Assembly (NCBI GenBank): GCA_040901465.1
Contig: JBBDYN010000053.1
Span: forward strand, 62,001-126,000
DNA: 64,000 nt
Source of the DNA: JAUSIF01 sp040901465
GTDB taxonomy: Bacteria; Pseudomonadota; Alphaproteobacteria; Rhizobiales; Xanthobacteraceae
Direction: 5' to 3'
The notes below the pieces were generated by a model. That model saw nothing but the letters and a program-made list of their open reading frames with translations, was not told where the DNA came from and ran no database searches. Shown here one piece after another: positions 1 to 8,079 of the stretch; position 1 is the stretch's first letter; every line of letters starts with the position of its first letter. A program made the translations under genes and the position numbers.

Positions 1-909
1 GCGCTGGAGTTTCCATACACGCTCCGCGTCGTCTCCGAGATCCTGGAGTCGAACGGCTCGTCGTCGATGGCGACGGTGTGCGGCACCTCGCTCGCACTCA
101 TGGACGCGGGCGTGCCGCTGCGCCGACCGGTGGCAGGCATCGCCATGGGCCTCATTCTCGAGGGCAAGAAGTACGCGGTGCTCTCCGACATCCTCGGCGA
201 CGAGGACCATCTCGGCGACATGGACTTCAAGGTCGCCGGCACCGACCAGGGCGTCACCGCGCTGCAGATGGACATCAAGATCGCGGGCATCACCGAAGAA
301 ATCATGAAGGTGGCGCTGACGCAGGCCAAAGACGGGCGCATGCACATTCTCGGCGAGATGGCGAAGGCACTTACCGGCGCCCGCGCCGAACTCGGAGAAT
401 ATGCTCCGCGCATCGAAGTGATCAAAATTCCGGTCGACAAGATCCGCGAAGTGATCGGCACCGGCGGCAAGGTGATCCGCGAAATCGTCGAGAAGACCGG
501 CGCCAAGATCAATGTCGAGGACGACGGCACGGTGAAAGTCGCCTCCGCCAACGCCGAGTCGATCAAGGCCGCGCTCAACTGGATCAAAACTATCGTATCG
601 GAGCCGGAAGTCGGCACCATCTACGACGGCACCGTTGTGAAGGTCGTGGACTTCGGCGCATTCGTGAACTTCTTCGGCCCGAAGGACGGCCTCGTGCACA
701 TCTCGCACCTCGCGCCGCGGCGGGTGAACAAGGTCACCGATGTCGTCAAGGAAGGCGACAAGGTGAAGGTGAAGCTTCTCGGCTTCGACGAGCGCGGCAA
801 GGTGCGGCTTTCGATGAAGGCCGTCGACCAGCAGACCGGCGAAGACCTGGAAGCCAAGCAAAAGGCCGAACCTAAGAACGAGACCGAAGCGGCGGGCGCG
901 GCAGAATAG
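1..909 (+). CDS. pnp: Polyribonucleotide nucleotidyltransferase, C-terminal part (5' end outside window)
   Basis: Phosphorolytic 3'-5' exoribonuclease of the RNA degradosome; cytoplasmic. The frame is open from base 1, so the gene enters from the left and about 302 C-terminal residues are visible. They hold the end of the second RNase PH domain, then a KH domain (core EVIGTGGKVIREIVEKTGAK) and an S1 domain (from about VGTIYDGTVVKVVDFGAF to KVRLSMKAVD), followed by a short Glu/Ala-rich tail. Order and motifs are standard for PNPase and nothing looks broken. A strong hairpin terminator follows the stop codon within 25 bases. Confidence 0.97.
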   Translation, partial: ALEFPYTLRVVSEILESNGSSSMATVCGTSLALMDAGVPLRRPVAGIAMGLILEGKKYAVLSDILGDEDHLGDMDFKVAGTDQGVTALQMDIKIAGITEEIMKVALTQAKDGRMHILGEMAKALTGARAELGEYAPRIEVIKIPVDKIREVIGTGGKVIREIVEKTGAKINVEDDGTVKVASANAESIKAALNWIKTIVSEPEVGTIYDGTVVKVVDFGAFVNFFGPKDGLVHISHLAPRRVNKVTDVVKEGDKVKVKLLGFDERGKVRLSMKAVDQQTGEDLEAKQKAEPKNETEAAGAAE

Positions 910-931
910 CCGAAGGAAATTTCGGAGCGAG

Positions 932-957
932 GGGCGGCCCTTTCGGCCGCCCTTTTC
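932..957 (+). terminator. Rho-independent terminator of pnp
   Basis: An 8-bp GC-rich stem (GGGCGGCC / GGCCGCCC) with a 5-base loop is followed directly by TTTT. It lies 22 bases after the pnp stop codon and just before the convergent cyclase remnant. Confidence 0.85.
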
Positions 958-969
958 ATTTGGCGAGGA

Positions 970-1282
970 CTAGTCCGCTTCGCGCGCGCCCAGCAGGAAA
1001 TGCGTGTGCGTCGCGCCGATGCCTCGGATCTCGGTGGTGCCGCGGTCCTCGAAGGAGAATTCGTCGGCGACGACCCACGCGGTACGCTTCACTCACCTGG
1101 ATGCGGCCGGCGGCGCCCTGGCTCTGCATGCGCGAAGCGATATTCACGGCATCGCCCCAGAGATCGTAAGAAATTCGCGTCTCGCCGATGACCCCGGCGA
1201 TCGCCGTCCCGCTATGGATACCGATGCGCAACTGGAGCCTGTGGCCGCCAATCGGCGGCCGCCGCTCGTGCAGGCGAGTCAT
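970..1282 (-). pseudogene. Remnant of a second class III adenylate/guanylate cyclase (C-terminal part, frameshifted)
   Basis: Directly downstream of the intact cyclase, with an ATG overlapping that gene's TGA as ATGA, lies a sequence matching only the last ~100 residues of the catalytic domain. It reads LQLRIGIHSGTAIAGVIGE and YDLWGDAVNIASRM, close to but not identical with the intact neighbour's LSLRIGIHIGSATAGIIGD and YDVWGDAVNVASRM. After GRIQVSEAY the homologous reading shifts by one base and resumes as FSFEDRGTTEIRGIGA, ending at a TAG at 970-972. It lacks the N-terminal half of the domain with the first metal-binding Asp, so it cannot be a working cyclase. It is either a decayed partial tandem duplicate or what remains of a neighbouring paralog after a deletion. 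Confidence 0.8.
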
Positions 1283-2565
1283 TGCGGACGACCGCCAAGC
1301 AGGCCGACGAGGAAATATGTGCGCGCCGCGCCGATTCCCCGGATTTCCGTAACGCCGCGATCCTCGAACGCGAAGCTTTCCGCGGCGGCCGTGCGAAACT
1401 CGTCGCTCACGTGGATGCGGCCGGGCACGCCGTGCGATTCCATGCGGGAAGCGACGTTCACCGCATCGCCCCAGACGTCGTAAGAAAACCGCGTGTCGCC
1501 GATGATGCCAGCCGTCGCGCTGCCGATATGGATTCCGATGCGAAGGGAAAGGCGCCGACCGCCCAGAGGCGCGCGAGCCTCCTGGGCATCGAGCATGGCG
1601 AGCGCGAGACGGCCGATGGCGACGGTCTCGCGCCGGGCAGCGCCGTTCAACCCGCCCACCGCCATGTAGCAATCGCCGATCGTCTTGATTTTCTCAACCC
1701 CATGCGCGGCGCAGAGCTCGTCGAAGGTGCGAACGAAGTCATCGAGGTAGTCGATGATCTCCTCGGGTGGCAGATCATGCGCGGCGCTCGTGAAGCCGGC
1801 GAGATCGGCGAACAGCACACTAAGGTTCTCGACGCGGTCGGCGATCCTCTGCTCGGTGCCGGAAATGAGCCGATCGGCAATCGACGGCGGCAGGATCGTC
1901 TCGACCAGGGCGGACGAGCGCGCGTACTGGCGTTCGAGCTCAATCTCAGTGCGGCGCAGCGCCGCCAGCGCATAGAAGATCGTGAGCCCGTTGATCATGA
2001 TGGCGTTGATCATCGCGTGCCCGGCCAGCACGTCGCGCAGCGCATGGTCCTCGGGCAAGAGCAAGCCGTGCTCCGGAGCAAGGTGTAAGGACACGAGCAG
2101 CCCCGCGCATGCAATGACGAACCAGGCAAGAAACAGCCGCAGGTTCTCGACGCCGAACATGAATAGCATCACGCCCGCGAGCGTGAAATAGACGTGCAGC
2201 TGGCTCTCACGGCCGAGCATCCAGATGACGAAGAGCGTGCCGGCCAGAATCAGCGTTGCGAGTGCGCAGGCGGCGACATTCTCGCCGAAGCGGTGCAGGC
2301 GCGGCACGAGCAACGCAGCAACGGCGAAGACGGCGTTGTAAGCATGAACGATCGCGAGGCCGCGCGGCGCATAGATGCCGTTGATGACAAGATGCGACGC
2401 GGCATTGGCCGCCGCCGCATAGGCGACGATATTGGTGAAGCGCTGCCGCCGCACGACCTGCGGGTCGGTGCTGACGACGCCGGCCGAAGCAAGACGTTCG
2501 AGCCACGCGGGCAGCGCGAATTTTTGCGTTCGCTCTCCGCGCACGAGCTTGTGCAGACGGTTCAT
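1279..2565 (-). CDS. Membrane-anchored class III adenylate/guanylate cyclase
   Basis: Predicted to make cAMP or cGMP from the NTP. The 428-residue protein has an N-terminal region with about six hydrophobic segments (roughly residues 45-205), then a C-terminal class III catalytic domain (about 235-420). Metal-binding Asp residues are seen in SVLFADLAGFT and KIKTIGDCYMAVGG, and the transition-state motif in YDVWGDAVNVASRM. I chose the ATG at 2565 because AGAGGAAG lies just upstream; a GTG 18 bases earlier would overlap that site. A perfect dyad (CCGCACC / GGTGCGG, 2578-2594) sits just 5' of the ribosome binding site and may affect expression. ATP versus GTP specificity cannot be told by eye. 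A decayed partial paralog follows immediately. Confidence 0.88.
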   Translation of the reverse strand: MNRLHKLVRGERTQKFALPAWLERLASAGVVSTDPQVVRRQRFTNIVAYAAAANAASHLVINGIYAPRGLAIVHAYNAVFAVAALLVPRLHRFGENVAACALATLILAGTLFVIWMLGRESQLHVYFTLAGVMLFMFGVENLRLFLAWFVIACAGLLVSLHLAPEHGLLLPEDHALRDVLAGHAMINAIMINGLTIFYALAALRRTEIELERQYARSSALVETILPPSIADRLISGTEQRIADRVENLSVLFADLAGFTSAAHDLPPEEIIDYLDDFVRTFDELCAAHGVEKIKTIGDCYMAVGGLNGAARRETVAIGRLALAMLDAQEARAPLGGRRLSLRIGIHIGSATAGIIGDTRFSYDVWGDAVNVASRMESHGVPGRIHVSDEFRTAAAESFAFEDRGVTEIRGIGAARTYFLVGLLGGRPQ

Positions 2566-2675
2566 CGCTTCCTCTCGCCGCACCCCGGGTGCGGTAAATT
2601 ATCGCCGGTTTCGCGGCGGCTCACGCGCAAAATATCCCTGAAATTGCAGTCGGTTAGATAACGGACGCGCCGCGG

Positions 2676-3515
2676 CTACTCCGCGGCATTGCGCCCAATC
2701 CCGGCCTTGGCCTCGGCCTCTTCCTGGGCGTTCAGCGCCTCGGGATGCGGCATCGAGATGATGTGGTAGCCGGAATCCACGTAGTGAATGTCACCGGTGA
2801 CGCCGGACGACAGATCGGACAGCAGATAGAGCGCGGAATTGCCGATCTCCTCGATCGTCACGGTGCGACGCAGCGGCGAGTGTTTCTTCTGGAAATTGAA
2901 CATGAGGCGCGCGTCGGCGATCCCCGCGCCCGCGAGCGTCCGCACGGGGCCGGCGGAAATGGCGTTCACGCGGATTCCCCGCGCGCCGAAATCGGCGGCG
3001 AGATAGCGCACGCTCGCTTCGAGCGCGGCCTTGGCCACGCCCATCACGTTGTAGTTCGGCATGACACGGGTCGAGCCGGCGAAGGTCAGCGTGACCATGG
3101 CGCCGCCCGGCCCCATGAGCGCGCCCGCGCGTTTCGCCGTCTCCGTGAACGAAAAACAGGAAATCAGCATCGTGCGCTGAAAATTCTCCCGGGTCGTATC
3201 GGCGTAACGGCCCTTCAGCTCGTTCTTGTCAGAAAAGGCGATGGCGTGAACGAGAAAATCGAGCCCGCCCCATTCCTTCTTGATCTCGGCGAAGACCCGG
3301 TCGACGGAAGCGAGATCCTCGACGTCGCAGGGGACGCAAAGCTCGGCTTTCAGCGAATCGGCGAGCGGCCGCACGCGCTTGCCGAGAGCATCGCCCTGAT
3401 AGGTGAAGGCGAGACGCGCGCCTTGCGCGGCGACCGTCTTGGCGATGCCCCAGGCGATGGAATGATCGTTGGCCACCCCCATCACGAGCCCGCGCTTGGC
3501 CTGCATGAGACCCAT
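2676..3515 (-). CDS. fabI: Enoyl-[acyl-carrier-protein] reductase (NADH), FabI
   Basis: Catalyses the last step of each fatty acid elongation cycle, reducing trans-2-enoyl-ACP with NAD(P)H. The 279 residues fit the SDR-like FabI family: a divergent N-terminal cofactor loop (GLVMGVANDHSIAWGIAK) and the active-site Tyr-x6-Lys pair at Y155 and K162 in NYNVMGVAK. At the position of E. coli Tyr146 this protein has Phe145 (TLTFAGSTR). It is the third gene of the fabA-fabB-fabI operon, 49 bases after fabB. This links the anaerobic unsaturated-fatty-acid branch point enzymes with the reductase. Confidence 0.95.
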   Translation of the reverse strand: MGLMQAKRGLVMGVANDHSIAWGIAKTVAAQGARLAFTYQGDALGKRVRPLADSLKAELCVPCDVEDLASVDRVFAEIKKEWGGLDFLVHAIAFSDKNELKGRYADTTRENFQRTMLISCFSFTETAKRAGALMGPGGAMVTLTFAGSTRVMPNYNVMGVAKAALEASVRYLAADFGARGIRVNAISAGPVRTLAGAGIADARLMFNFQKKHSPLRRTVTIEEIGNSALYLLSDLSSGVTGDIHYVDSGYHIISMPHPEALNAQEEAEAKAGIGRNAAE

Positions 3516-3564
3516 AAATCTAGTTTTCCTCGGTTACCGGCGGCACGGGTCGGTGGGGATCCAT

Positions 3565-4782
3565 TCAGGCGTCGAGCCGCTTCACGGCGATGGTGGCATT
3601 GGTGCCGCCGAAGCCAAAGGAGTTGGAAAGCACGTGGCTGAGTTTCACATTGTCGATCCGCTCGCGCACGATCGGCACGCCGGCAAAAGCAGCATCGAGC
3701 TCCTCGATATTGGCGCTCTCGCAGATAAAGCCGTTGTTCATCATCAGGAGGCAATAGATCGCCTCCTGCACGCCGGTGGCGCCGAGCGAATGCCCGGTAA
3801 GCGACTTCGTCGCCGAGATCGGCGGGCATTTTGCACCGAACACTTCGCGGATCGCCTCGATTTCCTTGAGATCGCCGATCGGCGTCGAGGTGGCGTGGGG
3901 ATTGATGTAGTCGATCGGCGCCTTGATGCCGTCGAGCGCCATCTTCATGCAGCGCACCGCGCCCTCGCCGGAAGGCTGCACCATGTCGTGGCCGTCCGAG
4001 GTCGCGCCGTAGCCGGCGATTTCGCCGTAGATTTTCGCGCCGCGCGCCTTCGCGTGCGCGAGCTCCTCAAGCACGAGCACGCCCGCGCCGCCAGCGATCA
4101 CGAAGCCGTCGCGGTTCACGTCATAGGCGCGCGAGGCTTTCTGCGGGGTCGTGTTGTAGCTCGAGGACATGGCGCCCATGGCGTCAAACAGAACCGAGAG
4201 GGTCCAGTCGAGCTCCTCACAGCCGCCCGCGAAGATGATGTCTTGCTTGCCGTTCTGGATCAGCTCGTAGGCATTGCCGATGCAGTGATTGGAGGTCGCG
4301 CAGGCCGAGGAGATCGAATAATTCACGCCCTTGATCTTGAACCAGGTCGCGAGCGTCGCGGACGCGGTCGAGGACATTGCCTTCGGCACCGCGAACGGGC
4401 CGACGCGCTTCGGTCCCTTCTGGCGCGTCGTATCCGCGGCCTCGACGATCGTGCGCGTCGAAGGACCGCCCGAGCCCATGATGATGCCGGTCTTCTCGTG
4501 GCTGATCTCTTTTTCCTCGAGGCCGGCGTCGCGGATCGCCTGGTCCATCGCCACGTGATTCCATGCTGTGCCGCCGCCGTGGAAACGCAACGCACGGCGG
4601 TCGACGATGCCGACCGGGTCGAGCGACGGCGCGCCATGCACCTGGCAGCGGAAGCCGAGCTTGGCGTAATCCTCGGCGAAGGAGACCCCGCTCTTCGCCT
4701 CGCGCAGGCTTGCGAGCACTTCCTGCGTGCTGTTCCCGATGGACGAGACGATGCCCATTCCGGTGACGACGACCCGTCGCAT
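3565..4782 (-). CDS. fabB: 3-oxoacyl-[acyl-carrier-protein] synthase I, FabB
   Basis: Condensing enzyme that elongates acyl-ACP with malonyl-ACP and is needed for unsaturated fatty acids. The 405-residue sequence starts MRRVVVTGMGIVSSIG. The nucleophile is Cys161 in SISSACATSNHCIGNAY, and the two active-site histidines lie in NPHATSTPIGD and KSLTGHSLGATG. The C-terminal GFGGTNAT motif is also present. Its place directly after fabA (63-base gap) argues for FabB rather than FabF. It is transcribed with fabA upstream and fabI downstream. Confidence 0.95.
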   Translation of the reverse strand: MRRVVVTGMGIVSSIGNSTQEVLASLREAKSGVSFAEDYAKLGFRCQVHGAPSLDPVGIVDRRALRFHGGGTAWNHVAMDQAIRDAGLEEKEISHEKTGIIMGSGGPSTRTIVEAADTTRQKGPKRVGPFAVPKAMSSTASATLATWFKIKGVNYSISSACATSNHCIGNAYELIQNGKQDIIFAGGCEELDWTLSVLFDAMGAMSSSYNTTPQKASRAYDVNRDGFVIAGGAGVLVLEELAHAKARGAKIYGEIAGYGATSDGHDMVQPSGEGAVRCMKMALDGIKAPIDYINPHATSTPIGDLKEIEAIREVFGAKCPPISATKSLTGHSLGATGVQEAIYCLLMMNNGFICESANIEELDAAFAGVPIVRERIDNVKLSHVLSNSFGFGGTNATIAVKRLDA

Positions 4783-4845
4783 ATCTGCCTCTTCGATTTG
4801 TGGCGTCGTTGGGAAGACGGCGCGCTGCGGCTCCGTCTTCCGGCT

Positions 4846-5376
4846 TCATGCGCCTGCCGGCGCGGGCTCTTCGTCGCGGAACAGGCCGACCTTGAGATCG
4901 GACGCGCGGTAGATCACCGTGCCGTCCGCGGACAGCCAGCCGTCGGCGATGCCGAGCACGAGCTTGGAACGCATCACGCGCTTGATGTCGATGCCGTAGA
5001 TCACGTGCGTCATCGTGGGTAGGACCTGGCCCGAGAATCTCAACTCGCCCAGCCCGAGGGCCCGGCCGCGTCCCGGCGCGCCGAGCCAGCCTAGAAAAAA
5101 GCCCAGCAATTGCCAGAGCGCGTCAACGCCGAGGCACCCCGGCATGACCGGATCGCCCTTGAAATGACAGGGGAAAAACCAGAGGTCGGGCTTCACCTTC
5201 AGTTCCGCCCGCACGAGGCCCTTACCGTGCTCCCCGCCCTCCTCGGCGATCTCGGAAATGCGGTCAAACATGAGCATCGGCGGCAGCGGCAACTGGGCGT
5301 TGCCGCTCCCAAACAATTCGCCCCGCCCGCAGGCGAGCAAGTCCTCATAGTCGAAACTCGATCGCTTGGGGGTCAT
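4846..5376 (-). CDS. fabA: 3-hydroxydecanoyl-[acyl-carrier-protein] dehydratase/isomerase, FabA
   Basis: Dehydrates 3-hydroxydecanoyl-ACP and isomerises trans-2- to cis-3-decenoyl-ACP, the entry to unsaturated fatty acids. The 176-residue protein carries the hot-dog fold active site: His71 in FFPCHFKGDPVMPG and Asp85 in GCLGVDALWQLLGF. The ATG at 5376 (MTPKRSSFDYEDLL) has GAGG five bases upstream and gives the usual family length. The open frame extends further 5' but without a better start. First gene of the fabA-fabB-fabI operon and divergent from irr across 265 bases. Confidence 0.95.
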   Translation of the reverse strand: MTPKRSSFDYEDLLACGRGELFGSGNAQLPLPPMLMFDRISEIAEEGGEHGKGLVRAELKVKPDLWFFPCHFKGDPVMPGCLGVDALWQLLGFFLGWLGAPGRGRALGLGELRFSGQVLPTMTHVIYGIDIKRVMRSKLVLGIADGWLSADGTVIYRASDLKVGLFRDEEPAPAGA

Positions 5377-5641
5377 TTGCCTCAATTCAGACCGTGCGCC
5401 GTCCCGCCGCGGCAAGGAATTGAATGGTTCGTAACATAGCGGTCCGCAGCTCGAAAGACGCGACCATCCATGCGCGGGACACGCCTTCCATACATTAGAA
5501 ACGGCCCAAAATACATGGTGTTGCACCATCGTGCCGGGCTCCGTATCATAGTGTAGTCCAAAGCATTTCGACCGGCTGACGGCCCGCGAGGGCTGGCATC
5601 GGGAGAGTGGGCGCGCCTATATTGCTGTAGTTGGGTCAATC

Positions 5642-6151
5642 ATGAACGACACGCCGCGCAGGCTGGTTTTCGAGGAAGATATTGAGCTTCCGGTGGAGCG
5701 CCTGCGCGTGCAGCCGGCGGCCGGCCGCCGTACTGGCTGCCCGTTCCACGACGTGCGCGAGATGCTGCGCGAAGTGGGCCTGCGTCCTACGCGGCAGAGG
5801 CTTGCGCTCGGTTGGATTCTGTTCGCCAAGGGCGACCGGCATCTCACTGCGGAAAAGCTGCACGAGGAAGCGATGCGCGCGCGGTTCCCGGTATCGCTCG
5901 CGACTGTCTACAACACGCTGCACCAGTTCACCGAGGTCGGTCTCCTGCGCGAAGTCGCGGTGGACGGCTCCAAGACCTACTTCGATACGAACGCATCCGA
6001 GCACCACCATTTCTACGTCGAGGGGGACAGCAATCTGCTGGACATTCCGGGTGCGGAGTTGCTCGTCGACAAGCTGCCGAGCCCGCCGGAGGGCTTCGAG
6101 GTGGCGCGCGTCGACGTCGTGGTACGGCTGCGCCGCATCGGCAATAGCTGA
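5642..6151 (+). CDS. irr: Iron response regulator Irr (Fur superfamily)
   Basis: Transcriptional regulator that represses iron-using functions such as heme synthesis under iron limitation and is inactivated by heme in Bradyrhizobium. The 169-residue protein has a Fur-type winged helix (RPTRQRLALGWILF, then SLATVYNTLHQFTEVGLL). It also has two Irr hallmarks: an N-terminal heme regulatory motif GCPFHDV with Cys33-Pro34, and the histidine cluster His121-123 (EHHHFYVEGD). The Cys-Pro motif suggests the heme-degraded Bradyrhizobium-type Irr rather than the Rhizobium type that lacks it; that functional step is inference. It is divergent from fabA, an arrangement I recall from related genomes, and a hairpin terminator follows. 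Confidence 0.93.
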   Translation: MNDTPRRLVFEEDIELPVERLRVQPAAGRRTGCPFHDVREMLREVGLRPTRQRLALGWILFAKGDRHLTAEKLHEEAMRARFPVSLATVYNTLHQFTEVGLLREVAVDGSKTYFDTNASEHHHFYVEGDSNLLDIPGAELLVDKLPSPPEGFEVARVDVVVRLRRIGNS

Positions 6152-6178
6152 ACGCCTTTCGGATTCCAGAAACGAAAT

Positions 6179-6201
6179 GCCCGGCCTCGGCCGGGCGTTT
6201 T
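6179..6201 (+). terminator. Rho-independent terminator of irr
   Basis: GCCCGGCC / GGCCGGGC stem followed by GTTTTCG, 28 bases after the irr stop. It lies between irr and a convergent SH3-domain gene and may serve mainly irr. Confidence 0.75.
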
Positions 6202-6225
6202 CGCCTTTGCGGAAGCCGCAGGCTT

Positions 6226-6753
6226 CTATTCGATGACTTCGTTCGGATAAACGCCCCAGAGCAGGTTCTGCTCCATGAAGCCGTCGAACCCGTCGCCGAA
6301 AATGCGGCACCATTTGCCGTCGCAGTAACGGACGGTACCGAGCACCCGCACCTGAAGTTGCGCCACCACCCGCCCGCTGGCGCTGGCGCGCTCGTAAAGC
6401 GGATAGGAGTCGGTCTTGGCGGACGGCGAGACGAGCACCGTGCGGCGGCCGGAGAGGAGCGAGTGAAATACCCATCCCTCGGCCCCCTCGGCATCGCGGA
6501 TGCGGCGCCAGTTTTCCGATTCCGCAGTGATCTCGACCGGGATGCCGGCGCGGGTGAACACCCAGGCGACCTCGTGATCGCGCGAGGGTCCGCCGCGGAC
6601 ATTGACCTTGTCGGCCTTCAGGCTGACGTAACGCGGCACAGGCAACCCGCTCGCGGAGCCCGCGGATTCGCCCACGGCTCCCGCCGGGGCCGCGATCAAC
6701 AATGCCAGTATGAATGTCGCTAGCCGCGGCGTGCGCCGGGAAAAATGCGGCAT
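6226..6753 (-). CDS. Secreted SH3-domain protein
   Basis: Function unknown. The 175-residue protein has a signal peptide (RLATFILALLIAAPAGAVG) and a first bacterial SH3 domain with VNVRGGPSRDHEVAWVF and WRRIRDAEGAEGWVFHSLL. A second, more divergent SH3-like stretch (GRVVAQLQVRVLGTVRYCDG and WCRIFGDGFDGFMEQNLLWG) follows. Such domains in exported alphaproteobacterial proteins are thought to bind cell-wall or periplasmic ligands. The ATG at 6753 has GGGGGA upstream and is preferred over a TTG 18 bases earlier. It converges with irr and is divergent from the dehydrogenase. Confidence 0.8.
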   Translation of the reverse strand: MPHFSRRTPRLATFILALLIAAPAGAVGESAGSASGLPVPRYVSLKADKVNVRGGPSRDHEVAWVFTRAGIPVEITAESENWRRIRDAEGAEGWVFHSLLSGRRTVLVSPSAKTDSYPLYERASASGRVVAQLQVRVLGTVRYCDGKWCRIFGDGFDGFMEQNLLWGVYPNEVIE

Positions 6754-6937
6754 TGTTTCGTCGTCCCCCAACGATTCGAAAAAGGCCGTTTGGCGGCTCT
6801 CCTGTCAAGGCCGGTCCCTGCTTTGTGATAAAAGGACGGTCTGCTAGAGAGGCGCGCACGGCCGGCGCGATCCCTGGTCGAACCCGATTGTCGGCCACTG
6901 CGGTTAAGCTTCAGTCACCAAGGAACGGGCCGAGGCG

Positions 6938-7936
6938 ATGCCGAAGATGAAGCCGCTCGTGGTGGTCACCCGGCGCCTGCCCATCAGCGTCGAAACGCGC
7001 ATGCGCGAGCTGTTCGACGCGCGGCTGAACGACGACGACCACCCGCTCAGCCAGGCGGAACTTATCGAGGCGGTGAAGTCCGCCGACGTGCTGGTTCCGA
7101 CCGTCACCGACCGGATCGACGAGGCCGTGCTCGCAAAGGCGGGCGAGCGGCTGAAGCTCGTCGCCAATTTCGGGAACGGCGTCGACAATATCGATGTCGT
7201 GGCGGCCGCGGCACGCGGGATCACGGTCACGAACACGCCGGGGGTGCTCACCGAGGACACCGCGGACATGACCATGGCGCTCATCCTCGCGGTGCCGCGC
7301 CGGCTCGCGGACGGCGCGGGCGTTCTCACCGCGCAGAAGGAATGGACCGGCTGGTCGCCGACCTGGATGCTCGGCCACCGCATTTCCGGGAAGCGCCTCG
7401 GCATCATCGGCATGGGCCGGATCGGCAGCGCGGTCGCAAAGCGGGCGCGCGCCTTCGGGCTGCAGGTGCACTATCACAACCGGCGCCGCGTCGCGCCCGA
7501 TATCGAGGAGGAGCTCGATGCGACCTACTGGGACAGCCTCGACCAGATGCTCGCGCGCATGGACATCGTGTCGGTCAATTGCCCGCACACGCCCGCGACC
7601 TATCACTTGCTTTCGGCGCGGCGGCTGAAGCTCATGAAGCCCGAGGCCTACATCGTGAACACGGCGCGCGGCGAGGTGATCGACGAAAACGCGCTGGCGA
7701 AGATGATCGAGGCGGGCGAGATCGCGGGGGCCGGGCTCGACGTGTTCGAGCATGAGCCCGCGGTAAACCCGCGCCTCGTCAAGCTCGCGCGCGCCGGCAA
7801 GGTCGTGCTGCTGCCGCACATGGGCTCGGCCACGATCGAGGGCCGCATCGACATGGGCGACAAGGTGATCGTCAATATCAAGACGTTCATGGACGGGCAC
7901 CGACCGCCCGACCGCGTGCTGCCGGCGATGCTATGA
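6938..7936 (+). CDS. D-2-hydroxyacid dehydrogenase (glyoxylate/hydroxypyruvate reductase type)
   Basis: NAD(P)H-dependent oxidoreductase acting on small 2-keto/2-hydroxy acids. The 332-residue protein has the family layout: catalytic lobe, then a Rossmann domain from KRLGIIGMGRIGSAVAKRAR. The basic active-site region follows as MKPEAYIVNTARGEVIDE, then GAGLDVFEHEP and LLPHMGSATIEGR, which carry the Arg, Glu and His catalytic residues. NFGNGVDNID fits the glyoxylate/hydroxypyruvate reductase (GyaR/GRHPR) group, so glyoxylate reduction is likely but not certain. Cofactor choice (NHNRR-like region HYHNRRRV) suggests NADP(H) is possible. Confidence 0.9.
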   Translation: MPKMKPLVVVTRRLPISVETRMRELFDARLNDDDHPLSQAELIEAVKSADVLVPTVTDRIDEAVLAKAGERLKLVANFGNGVDNIDVVAAAARGITVTNTPGVLTEDTADMTMALILAVPRRLADGAGVLTAQKEWTGWSPTWMLGHRISGKRLGIIGMGRIGSAVAKRARAFGLQVHYHNRRRVAPDIEEELDATYWDSLDQMLARMDIVSVNCPHTPATYHLLSARRLKLMKPEAYIVNTARGEVIDENALAKMIEAGEIAGAGLDVFEHEPAVNPRLVKLARAGKVVLLPHMGSATIEGRIDMGDKVIVNIKTFMDGHRPPDRVLPAML

Positions 7937-7985
7937 TTCCCAGTCGCTGCCTGAGCGGACGCATCCGATTTATCAAACTCCTTCG

Positions 7986-8042
7986 TGGCCGGGCTTGACC
8001 CGGCCATCCGGAGCCATTTGCGAGGCTGGCTGGGTCAAGCCC
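7986..8042. repeat. REP-like palindromic element
   Basis: Between two convergent genes lies a nested palindrome: TGGCCGGG / CCCGGCCA around CTTGA (7986-8006), and a longer dyad in which 16-base arms at 7991-8006 and 8027-8042 pair with one mismatch. The core GGCCGGG...CCCGGCC recurs at 29401 and 41496, which points to a dispersed intergenic repeat; it may also act as a bidirectional transcription stop. Confidence 0.65.
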
Positions 8043-8079
8043 GCGCATGAGGAAAAAGAGTTATAGGTCCGACGAGGAG

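Noticed and set aside
3469..5022. A 517-codon open frame opposite the fab genes
   Set aside because: Crosses the fabB/fabI and fabB/fabA junctions and has composition typical of antisense frames.
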